In this document: positions 25,531-34,160 of the stretch, piece after piece | How the letters are laid out: the number at the start of each line of letters is the position of its first letter | How positions within the stretch are numbered: the stretch's first letter is position 1 | Assembly: GCF_021354595.1 (NCBI RefSeq) | Contig: NZ_JADWYJ010000004.1 | Location: 248,001 to 312,000, forward strand | Direction: 5' to 3' | Length of the DNA stretch: 64,000 nt | Origin: Maribellus sp. CM-23 | Lineage (GTDB): Bacteria; Bacteroidota; Bacteroidia; Bacteroidales; Prolixibacteraceae | Notes under the pieces: generated by a model | What the model saw: only the letters and a program-made list of their open reading frames with translations | The model's database searches: none | Told to the model about the DNA's origin: nothing | Program-made: the position numbers and the translations under genes

Positions 25531-25615
25531 AATTTAAAAGATCTAAAGATAAATAATCTGACTTTAGTAACGGAAAAGCTCCCGTTTTGTTCTTTCACAC
25601 CTTTTCTTTTGACGG

Positions 25616-26920
25616 TCAGATCCGGGTGATTTTTGCGCCCAGTGCATTTAACCTTCCGTCGATGTTTTCGTAGCCTCTGTCGATTTGTTCGATGTTGTCG
25701 ATCAGGCTGGTGCCTTTGGCCGACATGGCAGCAATCAACAGGGCAATACCGGCGCGAATATCGGGTGATACCATTTTGGTGGCACGGAGGCTGTGTTTGC
25801 GGTCGAGCCCGATCACAGTGGCGCGATGCGGATCGCAAAGGATGATTTGCGCACCCATGTCAATGAGTTTGTCCACAAAGAACAGGCGGCTTTCAAACAT
25901 TTTTTGATGAATGAGCACGCTTCCTTTTGCCTGAGTGGCCACTACCAGGAAAACACTCAGCAGGTCGGGTGTCAGTCCCGGCCACGGTGCATCAGCAATG
26001 GTCATAATCGATCCATCGATATAAGATTCTATTTCGTAGTGGTCAGTATCTTTGATCAACAGGTCGTCACCCACCTGCGCAACATTGATCCCAAGTCTTC
26101 TGAACGATTCAGGAATGATACCCAAATGTTCGATCCCAACGTTTTTAATACAGATCTCGGACGCAGTCATAGCAGCCAGGCCAATAAAACTTCCTACCTC
26201 GATCATGTCGGGAAGGATCCGGTGTTTGCAGCCTTGCAGTGAACCAACTCCTTCGATGGTCAGCAGGTTGGAGCCTATTCCGGTGATTTTTGCGCCCATC
26301 GAAACCAGCATTTTGCACAATTGCTGCAGGTAAGGTTCGCAGGCAGCGTTGTAAATGGTGGTGATTCCTTCGGCCAGTACGGCAGCCATTACAATGTTGG
26401 CAGTTCCGGTAACCGACGCTTCGTCAAGCAACATGTAGCTTCCGGTCAGTTTTTGTGCCGAAACCAGGTACCACTGGTTTTCCTTGTCGAAGGTAAATTC
26501 GGCCCCCAGTTTCTGAAGCCCGATAAAATGTGTGTCCACTCTTCGGCGGCCGATTTTGTCGCCTCCAGGCTGCGGAATAAAACCTTGTCCAAAACGCGCC
26601 AAAAGCGGGCCTATGATCATGATCGATCCCCGCAAGCCAATGGCTTGATGTGTATATTCCGGACTTTTTAAAAACTCCAGGTTGACGTTGGAAGCATTGA
26701 AGCGGTATTGTCCTTCTCCAAGTCTTTCTGTTTTCACACCCAGGCTACCGAGGATTTCAATAAGTTTCAACACGTCCCGGATTTCCGGAATGTTGTCGAT
26801 GAAAACATCCTGATCGGTTAGCAAGACGGCACAAATTACCTGGAGTGCTTCATTTTTTGCACCCTGCGGTTCAAGGTCTCCTTTTAATGAGTAGCCTCCT
26901 TCGATCTTAAAAGTTGACAT
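25616..26920 (-). CDS. murA: UDP-N-acetylglucosamine 1-carboxyvinyltransferase (Asp-type active site)
   Basis: 434 aa. First committed step of peptidoglycan precursor synthesis: transfer of enolpyruvate from PEP to UDP-GlcNAc. The N-terminal GAKNEALQ and C-terminal RAGIALLIAA segments are typical. The mobile loop reads PQPGGDKIGRRRVDTHF, with Asp121 where fosfomycin-sensitive MurA has Cys. A Cys-to-Asp change at this position is known to prevent alkylation by fosfomycin, so intrinsic resistance is expected. It is 26 bases downstream of the DUF4290 gene, probably one transcript. Confidence 0.95.
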   Translation of the reverse strand: MSTFKIEGGYSLKGDLEPQGAKNEALQVICAVLLTDQDVFIDNIPEIRDVLKLIEILGSLGVKTERLGEGQYRFNASNVNLEFLKSPEYTHQAIGLRGSIMIIGPLLARFGQGFIPQPGGDKIGRRRVDTHFIGLQKLGAEFTFDKENQWYLVSAQKLTGSYMLLDEASVTGTANIVMAAVLAEGITTIYNAACEPYLQQLCKMLVSMGAKITGIGSNLLTIEGVGSLQGCKHRILPDMIEVGSFIGLAAMTASEICIKNVGIEHLGIIPESFRRLGINVAQVGDDLLIKDTDHYEIESYIDGSIMTIADAPWPGLTPDLLSVFLVVATQAKGSVLIHQKMFESRLFFVDKLIDMGAQIILCDPHRATVIGLDRKHSLRATKMVSPDIRAGIALLIAAMSAKGTSLIDNIEQIDRGYENIDGRLNALGAKITRI

Positions 26921-26946
26921 AGTTTTGGGATTTGAGAATGAAACCG

Positions 26947-27537
26947 CTATTTCTTCTTTTTGTTGGAGACTACCGGCTTTTTCTTTTTTCCTACTAATGT
27001 TTTGGTGTCTGCCAGTTGCATTCCCTCTCTGATGACGAGTTTCCCATCCGACAGTTCTTCCAGGTCTCCAAATATCTTTTCGTCTTCCACTGCATCCTTG
27101 TTCCAGGCCAGGTACGATTTTTTCATTTGGTTGGCAATCTGCCCGATAATGATCTCGCGCTCTTCGCCTTCAAATTTTTCGGCTTCCTTTATCAGCAACT
27201 CCATGGTTCTTCCATAGTGCTTGTACTTAATATAGTGCTGGTTGTAAGGGACCTTGTTGGGTTTTGCCAACAGGCTGTCGGGTGTTGGCGGATCGTACGG
27301 ATAGTCAATATCCAGTTTGAAGTCGGCCATAATGGCGAGGTGGTCCCACAGTTTATGGTTGAACTCCGGAACATCGCGAAGGAAAGGATAGAGGTTGCCC
27401 ATTACATCGATCACGGTTTGTGCCGATTTGTTCCTTTTGTCGCGGTCTTCAATGGTCATCAAATAGTCGACCATGTTTTGTATATTCCTTCCGTATTCAG
27501 GAAGGGCTAGTTTTTTTCTTTTCGAATTGTAATCCAT
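26947..27537 (-). CDS. DUF4290 protein
   Basis: 196 aa, cytoplasmic, no signal or membrane segment. The N-terminal LPEYGRNIQNMVDYLMTIEDRDKRNKSAQ pattern and FNHKLWDHLAIMADF are characteristic of the Bacteroidota-restricted DUF4290 family. The C-terminus is basic (KKKKPVVSNKKKK), which could mean nucleic-acid or ribosome contact. Its position directly before murA is conserved in my experience of the phylum, but no function is established. Confidence 0.85.
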   Translation of the reverse strand: MDYNSKRKKLALPEYGRNIQNMVDYLMTIEDRDKRNKSAQTVIDVMGNLYPFLRDVPEFNHKLWDHLAIMADFKLDIDYPYDPPTPDSLLAKPNKVPYNQHYIKYKHYGRTMELLIKEAEKFEGEEREIIIGQIANQMKKSYLAWNKDAVEDEKIFGDLEELSDGKLVIREGMQLADTKTLVGKKKKPVVSNKKKK

Positions 27538-27653
27538 CTAAAAAATCTTAAGTGATGTCTAATCTTCGTGTAAATGTAGGAATTGTTCCGAAGTGATGCT
27601 GCAAAACTAATGATTTCCTGTCAATTCGCGAATATTTTTCACCGAAAGCCTGT

Positions 27654-29981
27654 TTAGCTTTTAATCCGGAGTTTGGCAAATTTTAAAAGTAATTGCTTTT
27701 GTCCGGTTGTTCGGAAAAATACAGTCGCCTTGAGATCGGGTGCAATGCCTTCAATTTTCAGAACTTTTCCTTCACCAAAACGCTGGTGTTGTACAGTCAT
27801 CCCTGCCTGGATTTTCCCGGGATCGTCTCCCTGGAATGTATCCTGTGCGCGGCCACTTTCTTTGAGAGAAACGAGTTTTTTGTTTAAAATGTTTTGCGAC
27901 TCGCGTGTTTTAAAGGAAGAAGATGGCTGTCTTTGAGCAAAACGCTGTGCCGGACTGCTGTACGATACGTTGCTTTGTTCGGCAGAGGCTCTTCCCGAAA
28001 CACCCGTTGGAACTTGTCCTTCGGTGTAGCGTTCGTCCAGTTCTTCGAGAAAACGGCTGGGCGTGCAAAAATCCAGGCTGCCCCAACGGTAGCGCTGGTT
28101 GGCATACGAAAGCCATGCATTTTCTTCGGCACGGGTAAGGGCAACGTAGAACAAACGGCGTTCCTCTTCGAGCGATTCCTGTGTCGCTTTTTCTCCCTGG
28201 CGTTGCGAAGGGAAGAGGTTTTCTTCCATTCCCACGATAAAAACGTTTTTGAATTCAAGCCCTTTGGCCGAATGCACGGTCATCAGGGTTACCTTGTTTT
28301 TCTCCTCGTCTTTTTCGTTGTCCTGGTCGGTCAGCAAAGCCACATCTTCGAGGTAATTTTCCAGTTTATCCGGATCGCCCTGTTCTTTGGCTGAAATCGA
28401 AAATTCCTGGATACCGTTCAACAATTCCTGGAGGTTTTCGTGGCGGCTCAGTCCTTCGGGCGATTTGTCGTTGTAGAGGTCTTTTAAAATACCCGTTTGT
28501 TCGGCAATGGTTTTGGCCGTTTCAAAAGCATCGCTTTCCTGCGACAATTTCTGAAAACGGTCGATCAGGGCGACAAAGCCTGTCAGCTTGGTCGCCGTGC
28601 CTTTGTTTACCTGAGCATGGTTGATTTCGGGAAGTGCGGTAAGAACTCTCCAAATGGAGGTTTCATTGTTCACTGCCGAAACTTCGAGCTTGCCAACGGT
28701 TGTTTGCCCGATTCCGCGCGCCGGGTAATTGATGATCCGTTTTAGTGCTTCGTTGTCGTCGGGGTTAATGGTCATCCTGAAATAACTCAGCAGGTCTTTG
28801 ATCTCTTTTCGCTGGTAAAAACTCAGCCCTCCATAAATTTTGTAGGGAATGTTTCTTTTTCGCAGCGACTCTTCAAAAATCCTCGACTGCGCATTGGTGC
28901 GGTAAAGAATAGCAAAATCTTCAAACTGGTAATGATCGCGCAGTTGAAGCTGTGAAATTTCCTGGGCCACCAGAAATCCTTCTTCGTTGTCGGTGAGTGC
29001 CGAAAGGATTTTGATGGGTTTGCCCAGGGCATTTTCAGAGAAAACGTTTTTGGGTATTTGTTTTTTATTCCTGGCAATGATACTGTTGGCCGCATTTACA
29101 ATCGTTTGCGTGGAGCGGTAGTTTTGTTCCAGCTTGAATACCCGGTGATCAGGGTAGTCGTTTTTAAAGTTGAGAATGTTTTCGATACGTGCTCCCCGAA
29201 ACGAATAGATACTTTGAGCATCGTCGCCCACCACACAAATGTTGTTGTGTTTGGCCGCCAGTTTTTTGATGATCAGGTATTGCGAGTAGTTGGTGTCCTG
29301 GTACTCGTCCACCAACACATAGCCAAAACGTTCCTGGTATTTCTTCAGAATTTCTTCATGATCGCGAAACAGAAGATTGGTAATCAGCAACAGGTCGTCA
29401 AAGTCCATGGAGCCCGACAAGCGGCATCTCTTTGCATATTCCTTGTAAATTTCCGAGATAGCCGGCATGCGCATGTTTTTATCCGCCGAACGAATTTCGG
29501 GCGAATTGGCGTACGCCATCGGGGTAATGAGGTTGTTTTTGGCCATCGAAATACGGCTGGCCACCACATTGGGTTTATACGTTTTGTCGTCGAGCTGAAA
29601 ATCCTTGATAATGGTTTTTATCAGGCTTTTGCTGTCGGAGCTGTCGTAAATCGTAAAGTTGGAAGGATAACCGATGGTTTCGTGCTCTGCCCTTAAAATG
29701 CGGGAGAAAATACTGTGAAACGTTCCCATCCACAGGTAGCGGGCAACGTTTTCGCCGGCAACACGGCCAATCCTATCTTTCATTTCGCGGGCTGCTTTGT
29801 TGGTAAAAGTAAGCGCGAGAATGTTCGACGGGCGGGCACCCTGTTTTAGCAAATGGGCAATGCGGTAAGTCAACACCCTTGTTTTTCCCGAGCCTGCACC
29901 GGCAATCACCAACGACGGGCCTTCGGTGCGTACCACCGCTTCCCGTTGAACTTCATTTAATTCTTTTAAATAATCGAGCAC
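27654..29981 (-). CDS. UvrD/PcrA-type superfamily 1 DNA helicase
   Basis: 775 aa. ATP-dependent 3'-5' helicase for repair and replication-conflict processing. Motif I is AGAGSGKTRVL (about 27-37); Ia LTFTNKAAREM, II DEYQDTN, III VVGDDAQSIYSFRGA, IV LEQNYRST and the later GLEF and VALTRAEE motifs are all present in order. The C-terminal ~100 residues carry the PcrA-like tail (GMTVQHQRFGEGKVLKIEG), which in PcrA contacts RNA polymerase. PcrA is the closest subfamily by that tail. It appears monocistronic. Confidence 0.94.
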   Translation of the reverse strand: MLDYLKELNEVQREAVVRTEGPSLVIAGAGSGKTRVLTYRIAHLLKQGARPSNILALTFTNKAAREMKDRIGRVAGENVARYLWMGTFHSIFSRILRAEHETIGYPSNFTIYDSSDSKSLIKTIIKDFQLDDKTYKPNVVASRISMAKNNLITPMAYANSPEIRSADKNMRMPAISEIYKEYAKRCRLSGSMDFDDLLLITNLLFRDHEEILKKYQERFGYVLVDEYQDTNYSQYLIIKKLAAKHNNICVVGDDAQSIYSFRGARIENILNFKNDYPDHRVFKLEQNYRSTQTIVNAANSIIARNKKQIPKNVFSENALGKPIKILSALTDNEEGFLVAQEISQLQLRDHYQFEDFAILYRTNAQSRIFEESLRKRNIPYKIYGGLSFYQRKEIKDLLSYFRMTINPDDNEALKRIINYPARGIGQTTVGKLEVSAVNNETSIWRVLTALPEINHAQVNKGTATKLTGFVALIDRFQKLSQESDAFETAKTIAEQTGILKDLYNDKSPEGLSRHENLQELLNGIQEFSISAKEQGDPDKLENYLEDVALLTDQDNEKDEEKNKVTLMTVHSAKGLEFKNVFIVGMEENLFPSQRQGEKATQESLEEERRLFYVALTRAEENAWLSYANQRYRWGSLDFCTPSRFLEELDERYTEGQVPTGVSGRASAEQSNVSYSSPAQRFAQRQPSSSFKTRESQNILNKKLVSLKESGRAQDTFQGDDPGKIQAGMTVQHQRFGEGKVLKIEGIAPDLKATVFFRTTGQKQLLLKFAKLRIKS

Positions 29982-30194
29982 GTTTAATCCTTTCTGTTCA
30001 AAGCCACAAAAATAGAGTATGTATATCTAATCACCTTATTTCGCAGTGGCTTTTATCAACAAATTATCCGGCCGGGCGGTTCATCTTGCTTTTTATTGCC
30101 CGTTGGAGGCGGCACTAAGTCCTGATTTTTTGCCGGCTGCACGCAATTAAATAAAATTTATACGTTAATATTGTATCTCAAAGAAGAAGGTTTT

Positions 30195-31481
30195 ATGAAG
30201 AGAAGTCTCTATTTGGCAGGAATTCTGATTTTGTTTTCTCAACTTTTGAATGCGCAAATCACGGCTCCGCAATCCACAGGCAGCGATGTAACCCAATATC
30301 CTGCTTTTTCGGAAAACGATGATGTTTTTATTTTTTGCACAACTGATTCGACAGCCGAAGTTGGGGCGCTTACCGTTTCAACTGCGTTGGAGGGAACAAA
30401 AACCTTTCTTTGGGAAAAATACAACGAGGAAACAGCAATCTTCGAGTTTTTTGTACAGGAGAGTTCCGATGCCGCTTCGCACCAGATCAGTAATTTAGGA
30501 AACGGCTGTTACCGCGCCACGGTTACGCTCGAAAGTACCACAAATATATACCGGGCCTGGGTTTTTAATAACTGGACCCTTGCCGAAGGATCTGTTGCAA
30601 GTTCTGATTGTGAGTCTTTCAGTCTTGCCGGTGCATTCAGGGCGACCACACTTACCTATTACGATTTAAGTGACAATACTCCGGTAGACCTGTTCAAAGA
30701 TGTAAAAGTACAATGGCTGGATGGTTCGGAGGTGGTAAGTACCCTGTTAAATCCTGAGTTTTTTGATCCGCCTGCCGAAGACGGGAATTTCACTCTGCGG
30801 GTATACGATAAATACGGTTGCGAAGCCCGGTCAACGGTTGCTTATGAATCGCTGGTGACCCAAGCCAGTTTTACTGCAAATCCAATGGAAGGAGAGGCTC
30901 CACTGATAGTAACATTTACCAATACATCCAGAAATGCTACCCCGGGCTATTACGAATGGTTCTTTTACCGCGATATGGATGAAATAACCGAAGAATCGCA
31001 GGGAGCCAGTGAACCGGTGGATAGTATTCTGATTGTTGCCTACGACGATTCTCCGGTTTATACCTATCAGAATTCCGGGAGATACCTGGTGAAACTTGTA
31101 GCCAAGAAAGTAACGCAAACACATACCTGTGTGGATACTTTTGCACTCGAAAAATTAATTGTGGTAGATACTTCTTCGGTTGTGGTACCCAATGTATTTA
31201 CGCCAAACGGAGACGGTGTAAACGATGATTTTGTAATCATGTTTAAATCGATGAAGAACATTGAAATAACGATTGTTAACCGTTGGGGCAAACGTGTTCA
31301 TTATTGGAAAAGTGGCGACATTCAGGATCCCGAAAATGCCCGGACGGAAGCTGTTTGGGACGGGAATATTGGTGGACAGAAAGCAAGTCCCGGAGTGTAT
31401 TACTACGATGTGGTAGGCCGTGGCCGCGACGGACGAAAGCAGACCAAGCATGGCTTTCTTCATCTTTTCAGGGATAAATAA
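30195..31481 (+). CDS. Secreted PKD protein with type IX secretion (type B) C-terminal domain
   Basis: 428 aa from the ATG at 30195. A signal peptide (ending LLNAQ) is followed by beta-rich segments (about 25-220), one PKD-like domain (about 225-325; ASFTANPMEGEAPLIVTFTN, WFFYRD) and the C-terminal gliding-motility-associated domain (about 335-428; VPNVFTPNGDGVNDDF, IVNRWGKRVH, VWDGN, SPGVYYYDV). That domain targets proteins through the Por/T9SS machinery to the cell surface. No catalytic domain is visible. The organism should therefore carry a T9SS, although no component gene is in the window. Confidence 0.88.
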   Translation: MKRSLYLAGILILFSQLLNAQITAPQSTGSDVTQYPAFSENDDVFIFCTTDSTAEVGALTVSTALEGTKTFLWEKYNEETAIFEFFVQESSDAASHQISNLGNGCYRATVTLESTTNIYRAWVFNNWTLAEGSVASSDCESFSLAGAFRATTLTYYDLSDNTPVDLFKDVKVQWLDGSEVVSTLLNPEFFDPPAEDGNFTLRVYDKYGCEARSTVAYESLVTQASFTANPMEGEAPLIVTFTNTSRNATPGYYEWFFYRDMDEITEESQGASEPVDSILIVAYDDSPVYTYQNSGRYLVKLVAKKVTQTHTCVDTFALEKLIVVDTSSVVVPNVFTPNGDGVNDDFVIMFKSMKNIEITIVNRWGKRVHYWKSGDIQDPENARTEAVWDGNIGGQKASPGVYYYDVVGRGRDGRKQTKHGFLHLFRDK

Positions 31482-31496
31482 TTCAGGTATTTTCTT

Positions 31497-31964
31497 TTAA
31501 ACATCCGGTTTCCCGAACATCGTTTCGAGAGCGGCTTTTCTGTACGCAAAAATCTTTGCTAGTTTCTTTTTTATGATCAGTCGGTTGGCAAGGGCTCCCA
31601 AAAAGCCAAGTGGCGGCTGGTACGATATAATATCCATCATTTCCACGCCCTCGGATACTTCTCTCAGGAAATGTTCGTGGTGCCACATTTGATAGGGCCC
31701 GATTCGCTGCTCGTCAACAAAATAGTGCTTTTCTTTTACGTGCGTGATCTCAGTAACCCAGGTCGTGGAGATGTTAAACAGCGGCTTTACCTTGTAGCTA
31801 ATAATTTGCCCGGGGTACATTTCGCCTTTGGATTCCGAAGTAATCGTAAAATCCATATCGGCAGGTGTGATTTTGCCCAGGTTAGCCGGGTTGGAGATAA
31901 AGCTCCAAACCTGATCTAAACCAGCCGGAATAAGCTGTTTTTGCCTGAATTGATAAAAGCCCAT
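31497..31964 (-). CDS. SRPBCC-family (START/Bet v1-like) protein
   Basis: 155 aa, single domain with a helix-grip pattern. It starts QLIPAGLDQVWSFISNPANLGKITPADMDF, then alternating strands (ISYKVKPLFNISTTWVTEITHV) and a long C-terminal helix (IIKKKLAKIFAYRKAALETMF). Family members bind lipids or polyketides, or act as cyclases; some are fused to epimerases. There is no partner gene to indicate a role. It converges on the T9SS gene with only 15 bases between the two stops. Confidence 0.85.
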   Translation of the reverse strand: MGFYQFRQKQLIPAGLDQVWSFISNPANLGKITPADMDFTITSESKGEMYPGQIISYKVKPLFNISTTWVTEITHVKEKHYFVDEQRIGPYQMWHHEHFLREVSEGVEMMDIISYQPPLGFLGALANRLIIKKKLAKIFAYRKAALETMFGKPDV

Positions 31965-32041
31965 TTGTTTAGTATTCTGTTTGAATAGATAAACAAAATG
32001 GGGTAAAATAAGTTGAAAACGCGTAAGATACTTCGGTTAGC

Positions 32042-32992
32042 TCATGATTGTTCAATGATGGGGATCACCTCTTCTTCCTCCTTTGGGAATACATTGAAAT
32101 CATCTCCGAACTGGGCCAAAAACTCGATGCTTAAAGCCCGGTAAGTATAGCTGACCGGCAAAAGCATTACGGTTCCGATGTAAGGAATGGCAAGCAATAA
32201 AAGCCCGATGCAACAGGTAACCAGTGCCAGGAACAGAACGCCGATTCCAACCGCTATGCTTAGGATGAAAATAAAGAACCCGTATCCGATAAATGAAAAA
32301 AAGTACCTCCCAAACAACGACAGAAATTTTCCCCAGGCACGAAGTACGCCTATTCGGTGTTTGTACATAATGGGCACCACAAAATCTTTCAGAAACAAAG
32401 AGACAAAACCCATGGTGAGTAAATAGGCGATCAGAAGTAAAATCATTTGCGCAATAGCCCAAAAGATGGCAATGTTGGTAAAATCGCCGTAGTATAGCTC
32501 TTTGGCTGACAGAAAGCAGTACATGAGAAAACATCCAAAAAGTACGATGGAGAGCCACCCAAAGAAAAGCTGAAACAAAAAGAGGGAATTCCCTTCTTTC
32601 CGGTATTCGTACCATGGCTGGCTGATGTCCGACTTTCCCTGAGCCACATTGTGCAGGAACATAAACTTACCACGGCTGCTGACCCAGATAAACACACTGA
32701 TTACAACAATCAGAAAAACAATGCCTACGACAATGAGGTTGGCCCACAAAGGATGTGTAGAAACCCAGTCCCAGGCGTTTTGCGGGAAACTGAAAAAATC
32801 ATCGAACCCATGAGAGTGAGAATTGTAGTTGGAATGACTGCTCCCTGAGCTTCCGCCTTCGCAGTCGGTGAGTCCGGCAAGCCAGGCGGTAAAACCAATG
32901 CGAAACCATTTACTCAGATCAAAGGGTTGAAACAAGGCTTTTTTCATGCGTTGGAAGCCAAGAGACAAGGGATGGCTGTAGCTTATGTTCAT
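32042..32992 (-). CDS. Polytopic membrane protein of unknown function
   Basis: 316 aa. A His/Ser-rich loop (GSSGSSHSNYNSHSHGFDDFF, about 46-68) follows a short amphipathic start. Five or six hydrophobic segments are visible (about 85-108, 140-165, 180-205, 230-262, 265-290). The start SYSHPLSLGFQRMKKALFQPFDLSKWFRIGF matches uncharacterised proteins with a glycerophosphodiesterase-membrane-domain-like fold (DUF4013/DUF7544 type), but the assignment is weak. No operon partner. Confidence 0.7.
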   Translation of the reverse strand: MNISYSHPLSLGFQRMKKALFQPFDLSKWFRIGFTAWLAGLTDCEGGSSGSSHSNYNSHSHGFDDFFSFPQNAWDWVSTHPLWANLIVVGIVFLIVVISVFIWVSSRGKFMFLHNVAQGKSDISQPWYEYRKEGNSLFLFQLFFGWLSIVLFGCFLMYCFLSAKELYYGDFTNIAIFWAIAQMILLLIAYLLTMGFVSLFLKDFVVPIMYKHRIGVLRAWGKFLSLFGRYFFSFIGYGFFIFILSIAVGIGVLFLALVTCCIGLLLLAIPYIGTVMLLPVSYTYRALSIEFLAQFGDDFNVFPKEEEEVIPIIEQS

Positions 32993-33198
32993 AACGGTAG
33001 GTGTTGATCGTTTGCAAATTACATTTTTTGCTTGAACAGGAAAAGAACTTTCTCCCTAAAGTTTGGGGGCTGAAATGTAGCCGAAAAAGCTGAGCTCTTT
33101 GTAATTAAAATTTCCAACCGTAATCAGGGACTTGTTTTCTTGTTTTTTGGGCAACAAGGCTTATATTTATTCGTTGATAGTGTATTCAAATATGCCGT

Positions 33199-33789
33199 AT
33201 GAAGAGATTATTATTTTTGACCATTTTGTTTACCGCCCTGATTTTTGACACATTCGCTAAAGACACCAATGCCTGGAAACAGGTAAAGAGTTTGGAGCAG
33301 CAATATGAAGTTTTTAAAGAAAATCTGAATTTCTGGAGTGGGAATTATTTTATGAGCCCAAGCCAGCTCGACGAGTTTCACGGAGCTATGACCGATACCA
33401 TTGCCCGCTTGCAGAAAGAAGTGAACAACGGATTAAGTAAGATTGATCAGCAAAAACAAGAACTCGCAGCCAAGCAAACATTGGTGAACGAAACACAGCA
33501 AAAGCTGGATGAAAGTATCCGGGATCAAAATTCGATCAATGTGCTGGGAGCGCGCATAAATAAAAGCGTTTATTCCACGGTCATGTATCTTTTTATCGTA
33601 GGAGTGTTGGTGTTGGCGGGTGTGATGTACATGATGTTTCAGCGGAGCCACAAAATTACCCGGCAAACTAAGAAAGAGTACGACGAATTAAAAGCAGAGT
33701 ACGAAGAGCATAAAAAAGTGGCACTGGACCGCTACACAAAAATCAACATGGAACTTCATAAAACCAGGTTGGAACTTCAAAAGAAATAA
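33199..33789 (+). CDS. Coiled-coil protein with one transmembrane helix
   Basis: 196 aa. A signal peptide (about 1-20) is followed by a helical region (25-125) with a long coiled coil around QKEVNNGLSKIDQQKQELAAKQ, a transmembrane helix (about 128-148, VMYLFIVGVLVLAGVMYMMF) and a cytoplasmic charged coiled coil to the end. Proteins like this in Bacteroidota are often labelled as tRNA (guanine-N1)-methyltransferase, but I see no SPOUT or SAM-binding motif, so that label would be wrong here. A scaffold role is a guess. A weak terminator follows at 33807-33833. Confidence 0.75.
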   Translation: MKRLLFLTILFTALIFDTFAKDTNAWKQVKSLEQQYEVFKENLNFWSGNYFMSPSQLDEFHGAMTDTIARLQKEVNNGLSKIDQQKQELAAKQTLVNETQQKLDESIRDQNSINVLGARINKSVYSTVMYLFIVGVLVLAGVMYMMFQRSHKITRQTKKEYDELKAEYEEHKKVALDRYTKINMELHKTRLELQKK

Positions 33790-34160
33790 ATCTGCACTAT
33801 CGTCAGAAAGGGGAGTGATGGCGCTCCTTTTGCCGAATCATTTAAACCGTTCAGCATCCGGGAGGAGAAGTTGCCCAATTTTGGTAGGTACTTCCTGCGT
33901 GTGTTTAACTGCGAATGGGTGAGTTCGGTTAAGGGCTTGATTGCACCTGTAAGCTTCTATTACCAATTGTTTTTCAGAGTGAGCCTTATGCGAAAGTCTG
34001 GAATTACAATGGTTAATGCCGATAGACAATTGAAGAGGCTTTAAGAGCGCAGCGAATTTAAGGCTCAATTCAATTGCTAATCGGTATAAAAAGGAAAACC
34101 CCGATTCGTCAATTGACGAACCGGGGAATTTCGTATAGTAAAATGGATTAGAAAATGGTC
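33790..34160. other. Gene-poor gap with terminators at both ends
   Basis: 371 bases between the coiled-coil gene and the convergent EF-G paralogue. It holds a weak hairpin (AAAGGGGAG / CTCCTTT, 33807-33830) and the strong terminator at 34095. The middle shows no ORF with coding character, no repeat and no RNA fold that I recognise. Confidence 0.6.
34095..34126 (-). terminator. Intrinsic terminator after the EF-G paralogue
   Basis: 14-bp stem, one mismatch, centred on the palindrome TTCGTCAATTGACGAA with CCCCG/CGGGG at the base; TTTT on the minus strand. Confidence 0.8.

Noticed and set aside
33199..33789. tRNA (guanine-N1)-methyltransferase
   Set aside because: This automatic label is common for such proteins, but the sequence has a signal peptide, coiled coils and a membrane helix and no methyltransferase motif.
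33838..34068. 76-codon minus-strand ORF in the gap before the EF-G paralogue
   Set aside because: No signal, domain or promoter; composition looks random. It could be a remnant, but nothing supports that.
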